The notes under the pieces are model-generated. The model did no database searches and was not told the DNA's origin. It saw nothing but the letters and a program-made list of their open reading frames with translations. Below are positions 31,860-42,458 of a DNA stretch of 64,000 nucleotides, piece by piece. This DNA comes from Blastobasis lacticolella. Taxonomy: Eukaryota; Arthropoda; Insecta; Lepidoptera; Blastobasidae. Location of the stretch: contig LR990039.1 of the NCBI GenBank assembly GCA_905147135.1, forward strand, positions 31,865,708-31,929,707, written 5' to 3'. How positions within the stretch are numbered: the stretch's first letter is position 1; each line of letters begins with the position of its first letter. A program made the translations under genes and the position numbers.

Positions 31860-32770
31860 CGAGGGACACTGAGAACTTGCCTTCAGACGTGTGCAACTGC
31901 AGCACGGCTATGGCGCGAATGCACCGATTTATTGAATGTTGCGGGGCCTACAAGGTCAGCCAAAGAATGGCCAAAGGTTTGTATCTATCTTAGTATTTTT
32001 TGTATAATGTGACTCAAACCATTTCTGTGTTGAGTCAAATATTATATTTTCAGGTATGGAGCGACTTGAAAAGCCGGATCCGGGCAAAAGTTGATTAGTA
32101 TACCTAAACACTGGTGGATGCCGCTGGTGGATGACCCAGCAATGATGCGTGTCAAATATTGGAGATGTAAGGCAAAATCCATTTGTTCTGAATGATGAAA
32201 GTATTGTATGTCATTTTATATATAAGAGCACCGAGTGCTGTCTTGCGTGCATTTAAATTCTTCAAATATTTTTGGTATGTTTGGAATACCAAAAATTATT
32301 TTTACTTTGTGTGTCCGGATAGGATGATAGTATAGCCGCAGAAAGTGTGGAGGTAAATAACGATTCTCGAGAAATAGTGTTTTTTTTTTGTATGTGCAAC
32401 TAGAGGAAGAGGACAACCAGATAGCCCGTGAAGAATCTGCTTCTCCAGAATCAAGTTTAACTTGACATGTCCCGTCACCACCACCCGTCCTTCGTGAGTA
32501 TGTGAAACTTTCAAAAGATTATAAGATAATAAAAAAAGCTGATTTCGGAGTATTTTGAGCTGACCTTAATTATTGTTTACAGACAGGAGAGCTGAGAAGG
32601 ACAGAGAAGAAACCATACAATACAAAAGACAAACTTTAATTATATGGTTAGAATATCTTCATTTCTCTAAGAAATTTACAAATCACTTTCGAGAAAATAC
32701 TAGTGATTCGTTAGTACTAAAAGTCCGAGAACAGCAATATAAGATTAATAAAATGTGGGTAGAATAGAAG
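31860..32770 (+). pseudogene. SANT/Myb-like DNA-binding gene remnant
   Basis: Plus strand: TAARLWRECTDLLNVAGPTR, SAKEWPK, then a GT..AG intron (31979-32053, donor AAAG|GTTTGT, acceptor TTTCAG|GTATGG) and VWSDLKSRIRAKVD ending in a stop. This LWxxxxxxLN..GP.R..KEWxKVWxDxK pattern is the Myb/SANT-like domain (Myb_DNA-bind_5 type) found in insect genes and in Harbinger-type elements. Downstream traces (SPPPVLREYVKLSKD, TEKKPYNTKDK) fit the C-terminal half of such proteins but are broken. Directly downstream of, and on the same strand as, the ISL2EU transposase. Confidence 0.55.
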
Positions 32771-33338
32771 CGAAACAAAACACTTTACCCCGTTATACTC
32801 AGTAATAAATTACAATAGTCACGGAACAATGATAAGTAGGTAACCATGTACTAACAATAATTTTTGATATTAGTAGGTAGGTAGGTAATAATTAAATATT
32901 ATATAGATTCTCATGAAGTAACTAGCTATTGCAACAAAGAGAGAGTGGTGAGGAAAAGTAAAACTTTTAGTTTATACCTAATTCCTTTTTTATTTGTTTT
33001 ATTTACATTGCTATAAATGACACACTAAATGCGAATGTTGTGTCACCAATATGGGACTCATATCAGAACAACCTATTTTATGTAAACTGTTTATAATGTA
33101 AAAATTGTGTACTGCTGGTGTACCACTACTAAAAGTACCACTCATTTACAATACCTACATTGCCAGATAAGAATCTGTCAAAGGAATGACAGATAGTCAA
33201 TAAAAAAAAAGAGCGTGCCCCACGTCAGCCCTTAGCCCGGGCCCCTGCACAATGTAAGCTTAATTAATATCATTAACTTGTACCTACTTTAACTTGATTT
33301 TTTTATCCAGCCGGGCAGCTTTAGTTGACTGACCCAGA

Positions 33339-33995
33339 GTGGAGACAACTGCTGAAGCTGCTCTGCAAAATCCAGCAGCTCTCAGGTCCTTCGGTAAGGG
33401 CTTTAGGCTGATAGGCTTAGGGCACTGGCCGCTTCAGCCAAATGGTAATTTTTATTTTCTACACATGCTTGTTTGCTTTCCGCGGCGGATTTTCCAACAA
33501 GATGGAGCTCCGGCTCATAATAGTCGGAAAGCAGCAGAGTTTCTAAATGAATGTTTTCCTACTTGGATTGGTACAAATGGACCGATTAGATGGCTGGCGA
33601 TATCCCCAGACCTAACACCGATAGATTTATTCTTTTGGGGATACGTGAAAGATTTGCTATACAAAAAGCGATACGACAACGTGGGCGAGTTACAAACAGA
33701 ATTGAGCCATATCATATCGAGTATTCACCATATGATAAGAAAATCAACAGGCAGCGGACTTATTAAAAGATTGGCGATTTGCGTCAAGTACGAGCTCAAG
33801 AAAACTGCCCATGATGAGGCGGTTGACGCTTGGCAGGAGCGCTGGGATGCCGAGCAGAAGGGTGCGGATCTCAAGCGCTTCTTCCCGTGCGTCCGCGGTA
33901 GACTGGGGGCCACGTGGGTGGAGCCCGATTATGTTGTTTCCCAGATGCTGTACGGTTATGGCGCATTTAGAGCGCGATTGTGGCATTTCATCTGA
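33339..33995 (+). pseudogene. In-frame chimera: DDE_3-type transposase core plus R1-like LINE C terminus
   Basis: 218 open codons. Residues about 45-130 carry RRIFQQDGAPAHNSRKAAEF, FPTWIGTNGPIRW and SPDLTPIDLFFWGYVKDLLY, the (Q)QDGAPxH and SPDLTPxDxFxWGxxK signature of IS630/mariner-related DDE_3 transposases in insects. From about residue 150 the frame becomes AVDAWQERWDAEQKG and QMLYGYGAFRARLWHF, typical of the C terminus of R1-clade LINE proteins. The LINE seems to have inserted into the transposase. The N terminus (DUF4817-like domain) is missing. Confidence 0.65.
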
Positions 33996-34490
33996 AGGAA
34001 TGTGCAGAGTATTTATGCGGGGAGGCTTTGGAGACTAGGGACCACGGGAATGCGAGAGGTACCAACAGGAGCGCTGCATAATGCTTGCTGGGTTAGAGCG
34101 GAAGGAAGCGGGTCTGGTCTATTTCACGGACCTTGTGTCCTCAGAGGCGAACGTCGTAAGGTTGAGAGAGTTTGCGTACGCATGGCACCGCGCGAAGAGA
34201 ATGGAGGAGGAATAGGAGCAGAAGAAGAGATGGAGGAGGGAGCGAAGGATTATGGCAGGAGCGACGGAGCAGGAGTGTGTGTTGTGACGTCAGCTCGCTA
34301 AGGGAGATATGGAACATCTGGATTTGTGGGTGTCAAGAAGTGCGCACGCCCAAAGAGCCACCGGCAAGTAAGCGTGCACATCACCCGTGATTAGGTCTGA
34401 CGCGATTCGTATGACCGAGAGGTCGATAGGACCCTGGGTGGAGGTGGGTGGCGATTTGCGTAAGACAAGAGGGATCACATTTTGAGTATT
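33996..34490 (+). pseudogene. R1-like LINE C-terminal zinc knuckle and 3' end
   Basis: In shifted frames the plus strand continues KECAEYLCGEALETRDH (the CxxC..H knuckle region) and DLVSSEANVVRLREFAYAWH with RAKRMEEE, matching the end of R1-clade proteins. A 3' UTR-like GC-rich part runs to about 34490. After that, AT-rich sequence to 34833 ends in GACGCCCTGTATA, which looks like a mariner-type TIR and could be the right end of the host transposon. Confidence 0.55.
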
Positions 34491-35086
34491 TAATGAATTA
34501 ATTTACAAAAAATACTTGATTGACTTTCATGTATGTTTTTAATTTGATTAAAATGATTAATTTCACGTTGTTCCTTTCTTTTAAAACACCATGTTACTTA
34601 AGAAGAATTATTTTTTTGTTGTCCATTCTTTGGATTGGCCTCATAAAAATAGGGTTGATTTTTTTTTTTCACATTTAAGTCGGTTCGATTCCCAGACGAA
34701 GCAAGTAATTTTTAGAATATCTTTAAATGCAATATTACTAACTTTTAAAAATAACATAAAGTCTTCTTTCAGCAAAATATCCTATTCACGATATTTAAGG
34801 TACTTTCCCTTCATGTCACATAGTCTTGGGACGCCCTGTATAAGTTCCTTACATTTTGCAATTTTAATTATAGCTACATCATTTTATTGATGTGGTATCA
34901 AGCTATGTGAAAACGTAGTTACTATTAAATCAACAACCCTTTTTGTTTCAGTTGTGCCAACAGCGAAGAGAAACGCAAGAATAATTAATATTATATTATA
35001 ATTTTGTATTAGGCATTACATTTAGTAAAAATATATAGAATAACATAAAGCGACTTCAGTTTTCAATTCTCCTATCAGCCCATAAC

Positions 35087-35353
35087 CTATTTATAAGTGC
35101 TTGCTTCCGGCGCTCTGCCAGCAGCGCCCTCAGTCAGGATGCAGTCACTAGCGGCCTCTTGTGCTGCCAGAGGGGAATAGAATACATAATAGAAATACAT
35201 GGAATAGAATATTCTTTCTTCACACAATAAGCCTTCGTTATCCTTGCTGCAACACCCGGTACATAATGCAATTTCCTGTCCACATATAAGCATCTGTGGA
35301 AATTTCGTAGCTAGCTCCTTCGCGAACCTTTTCATAAATTGTGTATCAGACAT
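35087..35353 (-). other. Small unrecognised open frame
   Basis: 88 codons from the ATG at 35353: MSDTQFMKRFAKELATKFPQ, then a Cys cluster ICGQEIALCTGCCSKDNEGL. The CxxCC spacing hints at a zinc-binding N terminus of a transposon protein, but I cannot name a family. Flanks (34850-35086 and 35354-36170) show nothing recognisable. Confidence 0.2.
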
Positions 35354-37500
35354 GTTAAAAGCATTTATATTACGTCAAACTTTTATATTTTCTCGTTTTG
35401 TTTGAGCTTGAGCCATCGCCACATCATATTCATGAGCGGTTACACATTACATTACATAACAATACATTTTTCGGTATTGCTTAGAAATAAACACCAACAC
35501 TGTTGAACAGCAATCGAAAAGAAGAAGCGTCTGTAACTTTTTGTGTAACAGCCGTGTAAGTCTCAACGTGCTTTCAAATCATTAGCGAGATACCGATGTC
35601 GTTCACCAATCAATCAAAGTCAAATTGCGCTTCAGCTTGGTTTCAGCCGGCATTATTTAGTTATCATAATCGCGGCCCTGGTACATCCAATTGACAGATA
35701 TTGACTAGCAACTTGAAACTTTAACTGAGGTCGAACTTTTCTGCAATTCGTATTCTGATCAATTCTGGTACCTACTATAACACTTAAAACGAGAGAGAAA
35801 CTATTAACGGATCCTTATTTTATAACGGTACGGTACGAAGCTAAAGCTACGGTAATGAAGTCGTCACTGTTAGTTATTCTGTGCCGCGGCCGGAAAGTTA
35901 GATGAAGTATTCAGAAACAGTAGGATTAAAATTAAATCATCATTAAAACTTACTGAAAACGACATTTTAAAACCCCGATACACCTCTCCACCACACTTCT
36001 CGCTGATGTGTGTAATTGGGCTGCCTCCTGACGTATTTAGAATGGGTTCAGGGCTCAGGGCTCGCCTCAGAGGATATCTTGAGTCATCTACAATATAATA
36101 ATTTTACAAAGTATATACACCAACCATCTAAGAAGAAAATTAAGGCTAGTTAATGGATAGCTAGTGAATACATAATTTGAAATTTTACCCCGTAAAATGG
36201 TGGAATCGTACGCTAAAGCAGTCGAGGTTTGGGTGGACTACCCAGTCCAGGGTGGAGAGGATGATTCAACCATATGGTGTTAGATATCGGCCATTGCTCC
36301 AGAATAATCGACATCTACCAACATTATATTCAACTTCGAGTCACATATCTGTGAACAAGTTGTCGAATTAAAACGGTTATACAGAGTGTCCTAACACTCT
36401 GGACAAAGCCGAATACAACTACTAGAGAAGGATATTTAAAACAAAAACGCAAAGTATCATAACAATCAGTCCAGTATTGACCGAAAAATCAATGATTTTA
36501 AATTATTCACTCAGGAGCAGCCTGTATGTAGTTGCAAGGTCTAGAAAGTACCCTAAGCATTGCAAATTCTTTTGAATTGCATTTGAACTCTACGCCACCA
36601 GACAGCTTAAATTAAATAAATAAAAAACTAAATGTCTTAAACAGGGTTTCATTGTTTGTCCAGAGGCTAAGGTCACCTGTATAATGACACACAAAAACGC
36701 ATCTCTTTATGCTCCGACTAATGGTGAAGTAAGGATATTATTTTGTAACACTTACAATCATAGCATTGAGAGACTGGTACTCCTTTCGATTATAAAACCG
36801 TTCCCATTTGCTATGTGGCTTATTATTACGAGGTGCACCCATGCCAGTGCGTCCGGAATGACATGACTTACTCGCGTCTTACCGCCTCTCTATCTCCCTC
36901 TTCATGGGGAATGTTATTTTACAGTTTATGACTTCCTGGCGGTTTATCGCGTCCACCACCTGATGGATCACCCTGGACGTGCTTGGTTCTCTGATATTGT
37001 GGTTCTTGGCATCATCTACGACAGTCTGGTATAGCTACCGGTGGCCATAATCCCTTGTATCACGATCATCTAAAACGTATATAAAATTAATAAGTAGTGT
37101 TTATTAGTGAAATATTATCGTCCGTATTAGTTAGTTTCATCTATCAATTCCTGTTTACTGTAGGTGTTCAACGGGTTTCTGTCCTGAGCCTTTCTTGTTT
37201 TGCGATGTGGTTGATGCCCTCTTAGCTCAACATCGTACCGACAGACATTGGCGTATCTAGAGCTATTTTCCAGAGGGGGCCCGGCCGAGTCGATCGCCAA
37301 TGTACAGTCAGTGAGCACGAATCAGCACAATTAAAGCCACCCAACGCGGATCCAGTTTTTAAGTTAGGCGTTAGTTTTCAGTTGTATGTTGGTTTTTACA
37401 GGATTTGGTTTAGGAGGGGCAAAAGTAAAAATTATAGTTCATCATGAGCAAGCTTTGATTGGGGTAGTTAATGAAAAAAAGAAATTTTAAGTTTTAAAAC
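35354..37500. other. No gene recognised
   Basis: Only short, unsupported frames occur here. A GAGTGTCCTAACACTCTGG near-palindrome at 36386-36404 is the only local structure noted. The stretch may include old MITE sequence. Confidence 0.4.
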
Positions 37501-38036
37501 CTAGAGGACAACAACGAATGTATTAGCGAGCGGAGTGAACTAAAAATGTTTGTCGTCGAGTTTGTCGAGTGATCAATCTACAGTTTTGACGTTTCAGGTT
37601 ATAAACGTTGGGGTGTTTAATGAAAGAATGAGCGAGCGGAGTGAGCTTGAAATTTGTGATTTTTAGATTATAAAAGCCTCAGGTGATTATTGAATGAATG
37701 AGCAATTTTGGACAATTTGGTCTTAACAGCAATGGGTGTCCTTCACAATAGTAATTGAAAGAAATCAATGAATGAGTGACCGCAACGAGCTAGGTAAATT
37801 ATAAGAAAAGTACCTGAAACTTACGACTGAGCGAGCGAAGCGAGCTCGAAATTGTTTACATTTTCAGTCGTAAAAGTTGGTGTGATCAAAGAATGAATGA
37901 GCGAGCGGGCTCAAAATTTTTGTTTATTTTAGCTTAGGTGCTGTGATGATGTGTGATGCTGATCGTAATAAAAGACAATAAAAGTAATATAAATTATTGA
38001 GTGACCAATTGGAGCGCGCACAAAACTTTTAACATT

Positions 38037-40865
38037 CATCATCATCATCATCATATCAGCCAGAAGACGCCCACTGCTGGGCATAGGCCTCCCCCAGAGA
38101 TCTCCACAAAGACCGGTCCTGTGCTTTCCGCATCCAGCTGGTACCTGCGATCCTTACCAGGTCGTCGGTCCACCTTGTAGGAGGCCTACCCACGCTGCGT
38201 CTACCGGTACGTGGTCGCCACTCGAGAACTTTACTGCCCCATCGGCCATCTGTTCTTCGAGCTATGTGCCCTGCCCACTGCCACTTCAGTCTGGCAATCC
38301 TTAGAGCTATGTCGGTGACCTTGGTTCGCTTGCGGATCTCCTCATTTCTGACTCGATCGCGCAAAGAAACTCCGAGCATAGCTCTTTCCATTGCTCTTTG
38401 GGCAACAGTGAGCTTTCTTATAAGGCCCATAGTGAGTGGCCACGTTTCAGATCCGTAAGTCATCACTGGCAACACACATTGGTCAAAGACCTTCGTCTTG
38501 AGACACTGCGGTAATTGGGACGAAAATATGTGGCGTAGCTTCCCGAACGCTGCCCAACCGAGTTGGATTCGTCGATTGACTTCTTTCTCGAAATTGGACC
38601 TACCTAGCCGGACTATTTGCCCTAGGTATGTATAGTCGTCAACAACTTCAAGTGGAGTGCCTCCAACTGTCACTGGAGTAGGCACAACATGGACATTCGA
38701 CATAATTTTCGTCTTGTCCATGTTCATTTTAAGACCTACTTGTTGAGAGGCACTACAGAGGTCATCGAGCATTTTGCCCAAGTCTTCCAGGGTTTCAGCC
38801 ATGACTACGATATCGTCAGCAAATCTGAGGTGCGTGAGGTACTCGCCGTTAATATTGATGCCAAGTCCGTCCCAGTCCAGAAGCCTAAAGATATCCTCCA
38901 GTGCAGCGGTGAACAACTTCGGTGATATGACATCACCTTGTCTAACACCTCGCTGCAGCTGAATAGGTTCTGTGGTCTTGTCCTGGAGACGAACTGACAT
39001 AGTGGCGTTTTCGTACAAACACTTCAGTGCTTCGATATATCGATAGTCAATTTGGCACCGCTGTAGAGACTGGAGCACCGCCCAAGTTTCGATCGAATCG
39101 AAGGCTTTCTCATAGTCCACAAACGCCAAGCATAATGGCCGGTTATACTCTTCGGTCTTCTGTACAACCTGCCGCAGCGTATGTATGTGGTCTATGGTAC
39201 TAAAACCTTTTCGGAATCCGGCTTGTTCGGGAGGCTGGAAGTCATCAAACCTGCGTGCGAGACGATTCGTAATTACTCTCGAAAACAGCTTATAGACATG
39301 GGTCAGCAGCGATATTGGTCTGAAGTTCTTCAAGAGAGCCTTATCACCTTTCTTGAAGAACAATATGACTATGCTTCTGTGCCATGCTTCCGGCGTTTTG
39401 CCCTCGAGGATGACGGAATTGAACAGCTTCTGAAGGGTCTTAAGCACAGGTTTGCCACCAGCTTTCAGAAGCTCAGCCGTAATTCCATCATCACCCGGCG
39501 CCTTGTTGTTCTTAAGCTGTTTGAGAGCCATACTAATCTCGTACAGGCTGATGTCCGGGATATCTTCGGTGTAGTGTCGGGTCAACTTGGCTCTGGGGTC
39601 TTTTGCCATACTGGTAACAGGTGCCCGTGTTGTCGTGTATAACTGTCCATAGAACCTCTCGACTTCCCTCAAAACCTCGGACTTGGTCGAAACAACTCTG
39701 CCGTCATCCGTTTTCAGTCTCGTCAACTGGCTCTGTCCAATCGACAGATCTCTCGCAAAGACTTTAGAGCCTTTGTTCCGCTCGATCGCCGCCTCAATAT
39801 TGGTAGTATTGAAGCGGCGTATGTCGCGAGTCAGAGACTTGGAGATCTGTCGATTAAGTCGCCTAAATTGAGAGACATCATCAGGGGATTGCAGAGTCAT
39901 TCCGCGTCTTTCTTCGATGAGTTTGAGGGTATCGTCAGAGATTTTGTTTGTTCTGTTTGTACGGCAGGCCTTATAAAACTTTGACCCAACCGTATAGACA
40001 GTTTCCACGAACCTGTTATTATAGTCGTCCACGTCGACGCACTCTCCTAGGCACTCGAAGCGATTTTGTAATTCGAGTTGAAAGCTCTCGGCTCTCAGTT
40101 TCGCGTTGAAATCCCCCATGACAACGGTATAGTGTGTCTTGGAGGTATGCATGGCTGTAGAAATATCCTCATACATAGCCTCCACTTCATCGTCGGAGTG
40201 AGTCGAAGTCGGTGCGTAGACCTGTATGACCTTCAACGAATACCGCTTGGTAATTCTGAGTATAAGGTACGCTACCCTAGACGACACACTCTCGATTTTG
40301 ACTATGTTGTTCACGAGGGATTTGTGGACGAGGAACCCGACACCACCTAGGGACAGTTGGTCGCCCTCCCGGAAGTAAAGCAGATTTCCGGACTTCAGGA
40401 TTATCGAGTCCTCCCCCTTTCTTCGGACTTCAGATAACCCTATAATATCCCAATTTAATCTGCTTACCACTTCCTCCAGTTCCACGAGCTTTTCGTCGGT
40501 CCGCAGTGTCTGGACATTGTATGTAGCCAGGGCCAGTGGTCGTGCTTTGTGGTAGCCTGGTCGCATCCGGTGATTCTTCGCACCCCCTGCCCCGCCGTTA
40601 CCGTGACCGCTACCATAGTCCGGAATAGCGGGGCCGCCGGGTACTGGGGGCCGTGGCCGGTGTGTGCTTGTCATCAGGGGGGGGTTGCCATAATCGCCAC
40701 GCTTGGCAGACGGGTTGGCGATCGCAGTGAAGTATATGTAAATGTACCCGAAAGATGCTGCTGCCCATCTTCCGGGTTATTCCCTTAGTCGCCTCTTACG
40801 ACACCCACGGGAAGAGATGGGGTGGTGCTATTCTTTTAAGTGGCGGCACCACACACCACTTATGG
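38037..40865 (-). mobile_element. RTE-clade LINE with perfect 9-bp target-site duplication
   Basis: Bounded by TTTAACATT at 38028-38036 and 40866-40874. On the minus strand: a 5' UTR with GGTGTCGTAAGAGGCGACTA, a single long ORF (40674-38056), almost no 3' UTR, and an ATG-repeat tail (CAT repeats at 38037-38054). The structure is typical of RTE LINEs. The perfect duplication and open frame indicate a fairly young insertion. Confidence 0.9.
38056..40674 (-). CDS. RTE LINE polyprotein: endonuclease (partly deleted) and reverse transcriptase
   Basis: 872 codons without a stop, from the ATG at 40674. The endonuclease begins LALATYNVQTLRTDEKLVEL and keeps IIGLSEVRRKGED and VVMGDFNAKL, but sequence then jumps to AESFQLELQNRFEC, so the C-terminal endonuclease part with the S-D-H motif is absent: an in-frame deletion of very roughly 100 codons compared with usual RTE ORFs. 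The RT is complete: LKQLNNKAPGDDG, RPISLLTHVYKL, EQAGFRKGFSTIDHI, VDYEKAFDSIE, RGVRQGDVISPKLF and RFADDIVVMAE. The C terminus has GHIARR, GRPPTRWTDDL and DRSLWRSLGEA. Proteins of this kind are often misnamed craniofacial development protein 2-like. Target-primed transposition would probably fail without the full nuclease. Confidence 0.9.
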   Translation of the reverse strand: MTSTHRPRPPVPGGPAIPDYGSGHGNGGAGGAKNHRMRPGYHKARPLALATYNVQTLRTDEKLVELEEVVSRLNWDIIGLSEVRRKGEDSIILKSGNLLYFREGDQLSLGGVGFLVHKSLVNNIVKIESVSSRVAYLILRITKRYSLKVIQVYAPTSTHSDDEVEAMYEDISTAMHTSKTHYTVVMGDFNAKLRAESFQLELQNRFECLGECVDVDDYNNRFVETVYTVGSKFYKACRTNRTNKISDDTLKLIEERRGMTLQSPDDVSQFRRLNRQISKSLTRDIRRFNTTNIEAAIERNKGSKVFARDLSIGQSQLTRLKTDDGRVVSTKSEVLREVERFYGQLYTTTRAPVTSMAKDPRAKLTRHYTEDIPDISLYEISMALKQLKNNKAPGDDGITAELLKAGGKPVLKTLQKLFNSVILEGKTPEAWHRSIVILFFKKGDKALLKNFRPISLLTHVYKLFSRVITNRLARRFDDFQPPEQAGFRKGFSTIDHIHTLRQVVQKTEEYNRPLCLAFVDYEKAFDSIETWAVLQSLQRCQIDYRYIEALKCLYENATMSVRLQDKTTEPIQLQRGVRQGDVISPKLFTAALEDIFRLLDWDGLGININGEYLTHLRFADDIVVMAETLEDLGKMLDDLCSASQQVGLKMNMDKTKIMSNVHVVPTPVTVGGTPLEVVDDYTYLGQIVRLGRSNFEKEVNRRIQLGWAAFGKLRHIFSSQLPQCLKTKVFDQCVLPVMTYGSETWPLTMGLIRKLTVAQRAMERAMLGVSLRDRVRNEEIRKRTKVTDIALRIARLKWQWAGHIARRTDGRWGSKVLEWRPRTGRRSVGRPPTRWTDDLVRIAGTSWMRKAQDRSLWRSLGEAYAQQWASSG

Positions 40866-41137
40866 TTTAACATTATGGTATTTATAATCTTGGGTGATTG
40901 TTAAAATGAATATATAAGCGAGCGTAGCGAGTTTGAAATTATATGTTTTGAAACATTACTAAACATTTTTAGTATGAAAAAACTGTGGCAAATGAATGAG
41001 CGAGAGATGCGAGCTCGAAATTCTTGACATTTTTGAATTTTGTGGATTCCTCGGTTGTATTTCATTGAAATTATGTTTGGATGAATTTTTTTAAGTGTCC
41101 AGCCCAGAATTTCGTATTGGTACATCCTGGGGTGGGC

Positions 41138-42445
41138 TGTAACGTTGCAATTTTAGAACGTTCCATTTATTTATTTTTCTCTTTTTTAAGGCTGCCTAGC
41201 ACGTCCCTTTGCCATATTCAAAATTTATTAAAAATTCTTTTATCTCTTTTTTCCTTATTTATTTATATATCTTGTATCCCTTTCTGTCGCTCTATCCGCT
41301 ATTTTCGCGGTAGACGCCAGAAAGGACGCCTATTCACTGCGCAAGTCAGGATATGACTGTCTAGCGCAGTGATACCACTCTTGTCTGTTGCCAGATATTG
41401 TGCCATTTTTACGGCATAATGTCTGGTTATCCTATAGAATATGTATTTATATTTCTTTTATTTACTACTTTCATTTATTTATTTAGTATTTATATGTCTC
41501 TAGGTAACATGGTATAATTTTTATATCATGTTATCTCTCTTATTTTGTTAGTTTATTGATTTTTATATTTATATTTTCCCACATTTTGGTAAACCGTTTT
41601 GGGGTAATAATTTTGGCGTGCTAGGTACCCCATTTTTTGAAGGCGCTTTTAGCGCGGAGATTCATTTATTAGTTTTTCACAACAAACTTTTTTAGACTAC
41701 AAGTTTACCGTATAAAATGTGTGGTGATGGTGATTAAAATATAAGTAAAGTCCTAATACCTGTTTGCTGACGAAAGTCAGGTGAGTTTACGTGCTATCAC
41801 TAAACAATCCCGCTTATCTCCCTGCTGGTCTCCATCCATCCGAATCCTAACCCGTGCCCATCCTTCCTTCTTCCCCAGATAGGAAGAAGTGGAGGGAGTG
41901 CTCCATTTCCTGGAGCCGGGAAATTCAGTTGAAACCTAATTTAAATTCAGTGACTCTAGTTTGTTTTTTTTACACCAATTTGCCACAGTTTTATCCAACT
42001 TTTTACTGCCATATTTTTGTCAAGTTTGGCATACCACCACATTGAAAATGGGCTCAGTTTTATGCCCTGGCAGTCTCATGGGCGTTACCCAGGCTGCCTC
42101 ACCAAAAACCCGTTCAACAAATCCATACCAGATCCAGCCTTTTCGTTCTTGTGTTTGACCTGCAAATCCACCATACCAGAAACCTGTCACCCACCTGCTT
42201 TTGCTTGTTTAGTTATAAGTATAACAAATTTTGTGAATGTTGATATTTACAGAGAGAGTAAAGAGGGACCCACTTTTATAATTTAAATTCTGTTTTAACT
42301 TTTGTTCCGACCTGAAATTGTTTGTTTTGTTTTTCTTTAAATTTTAGCTTTTACAATATATTTTATACGTCATATACACCTCAACTTTAGTTTTTATTAT
42401 TAAACCCCTTAAGTTAAGTTTAATAGATCAGAATCAAGTCTGACA
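41138..42445 (+). repeat. 5' LTR
   Basis: 1308 bp, TG..CA ends. AT-rich, no ORF of note. Carries several promoter-like AT stretches and AATAAA-like strings, none assignable. Same length as the 3' LTR. Confidence 0.92.
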
Positions 42446-42447
42446 AA

Positions 42448-42458
42448 TGGCGCCCAAC
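42448..42458 (+). other. Primer-binding site (tRNA-Lys type)
   Basis: TGGCGCCCAAC starts two bases after the 5' LTR. It is complementary to the 3' end of a tRNA-Lys whose acceptor stem ends GTTGGGCGCCA, as I recall for insect tRNA-Lys(CTT). Confidence 0.75.

Larger units (their letters stand above)
37515..41020 (+). repeat. Degenerate GAGCGAGCGNAGCGAGCTCGAAATT array split by a LINE
   Basis: At least seven units, spaced about 60-140 bp: near 37525, 37630, 37765, 37825, 37900, 40915 and 40997. The core reads AATGAGCGAGCGGAGCGAGC followed by TCGAAATT with variation. Single copies also occur near 9975 and 24892. The array existed before the RTE LINE at 38037-40865 landed in it. Confidence 0.65.

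Noticed and set aside
33725..34390. Several overlapping Arg/Gly-rich frames
   Set aside because: They are shadows of the R1-like LINE C terminus and its GC-rich 3' UTR.
38056..40674. 872-codon frame as a host gene (craniofacial development protein 2-like)
   Set aside because: Endonuclease/RT motifs, ATG-repeat tail and a perfect 9-bp target duplication identify it as an RTE retrotransposon; such host-like names arise from automatic annotation.
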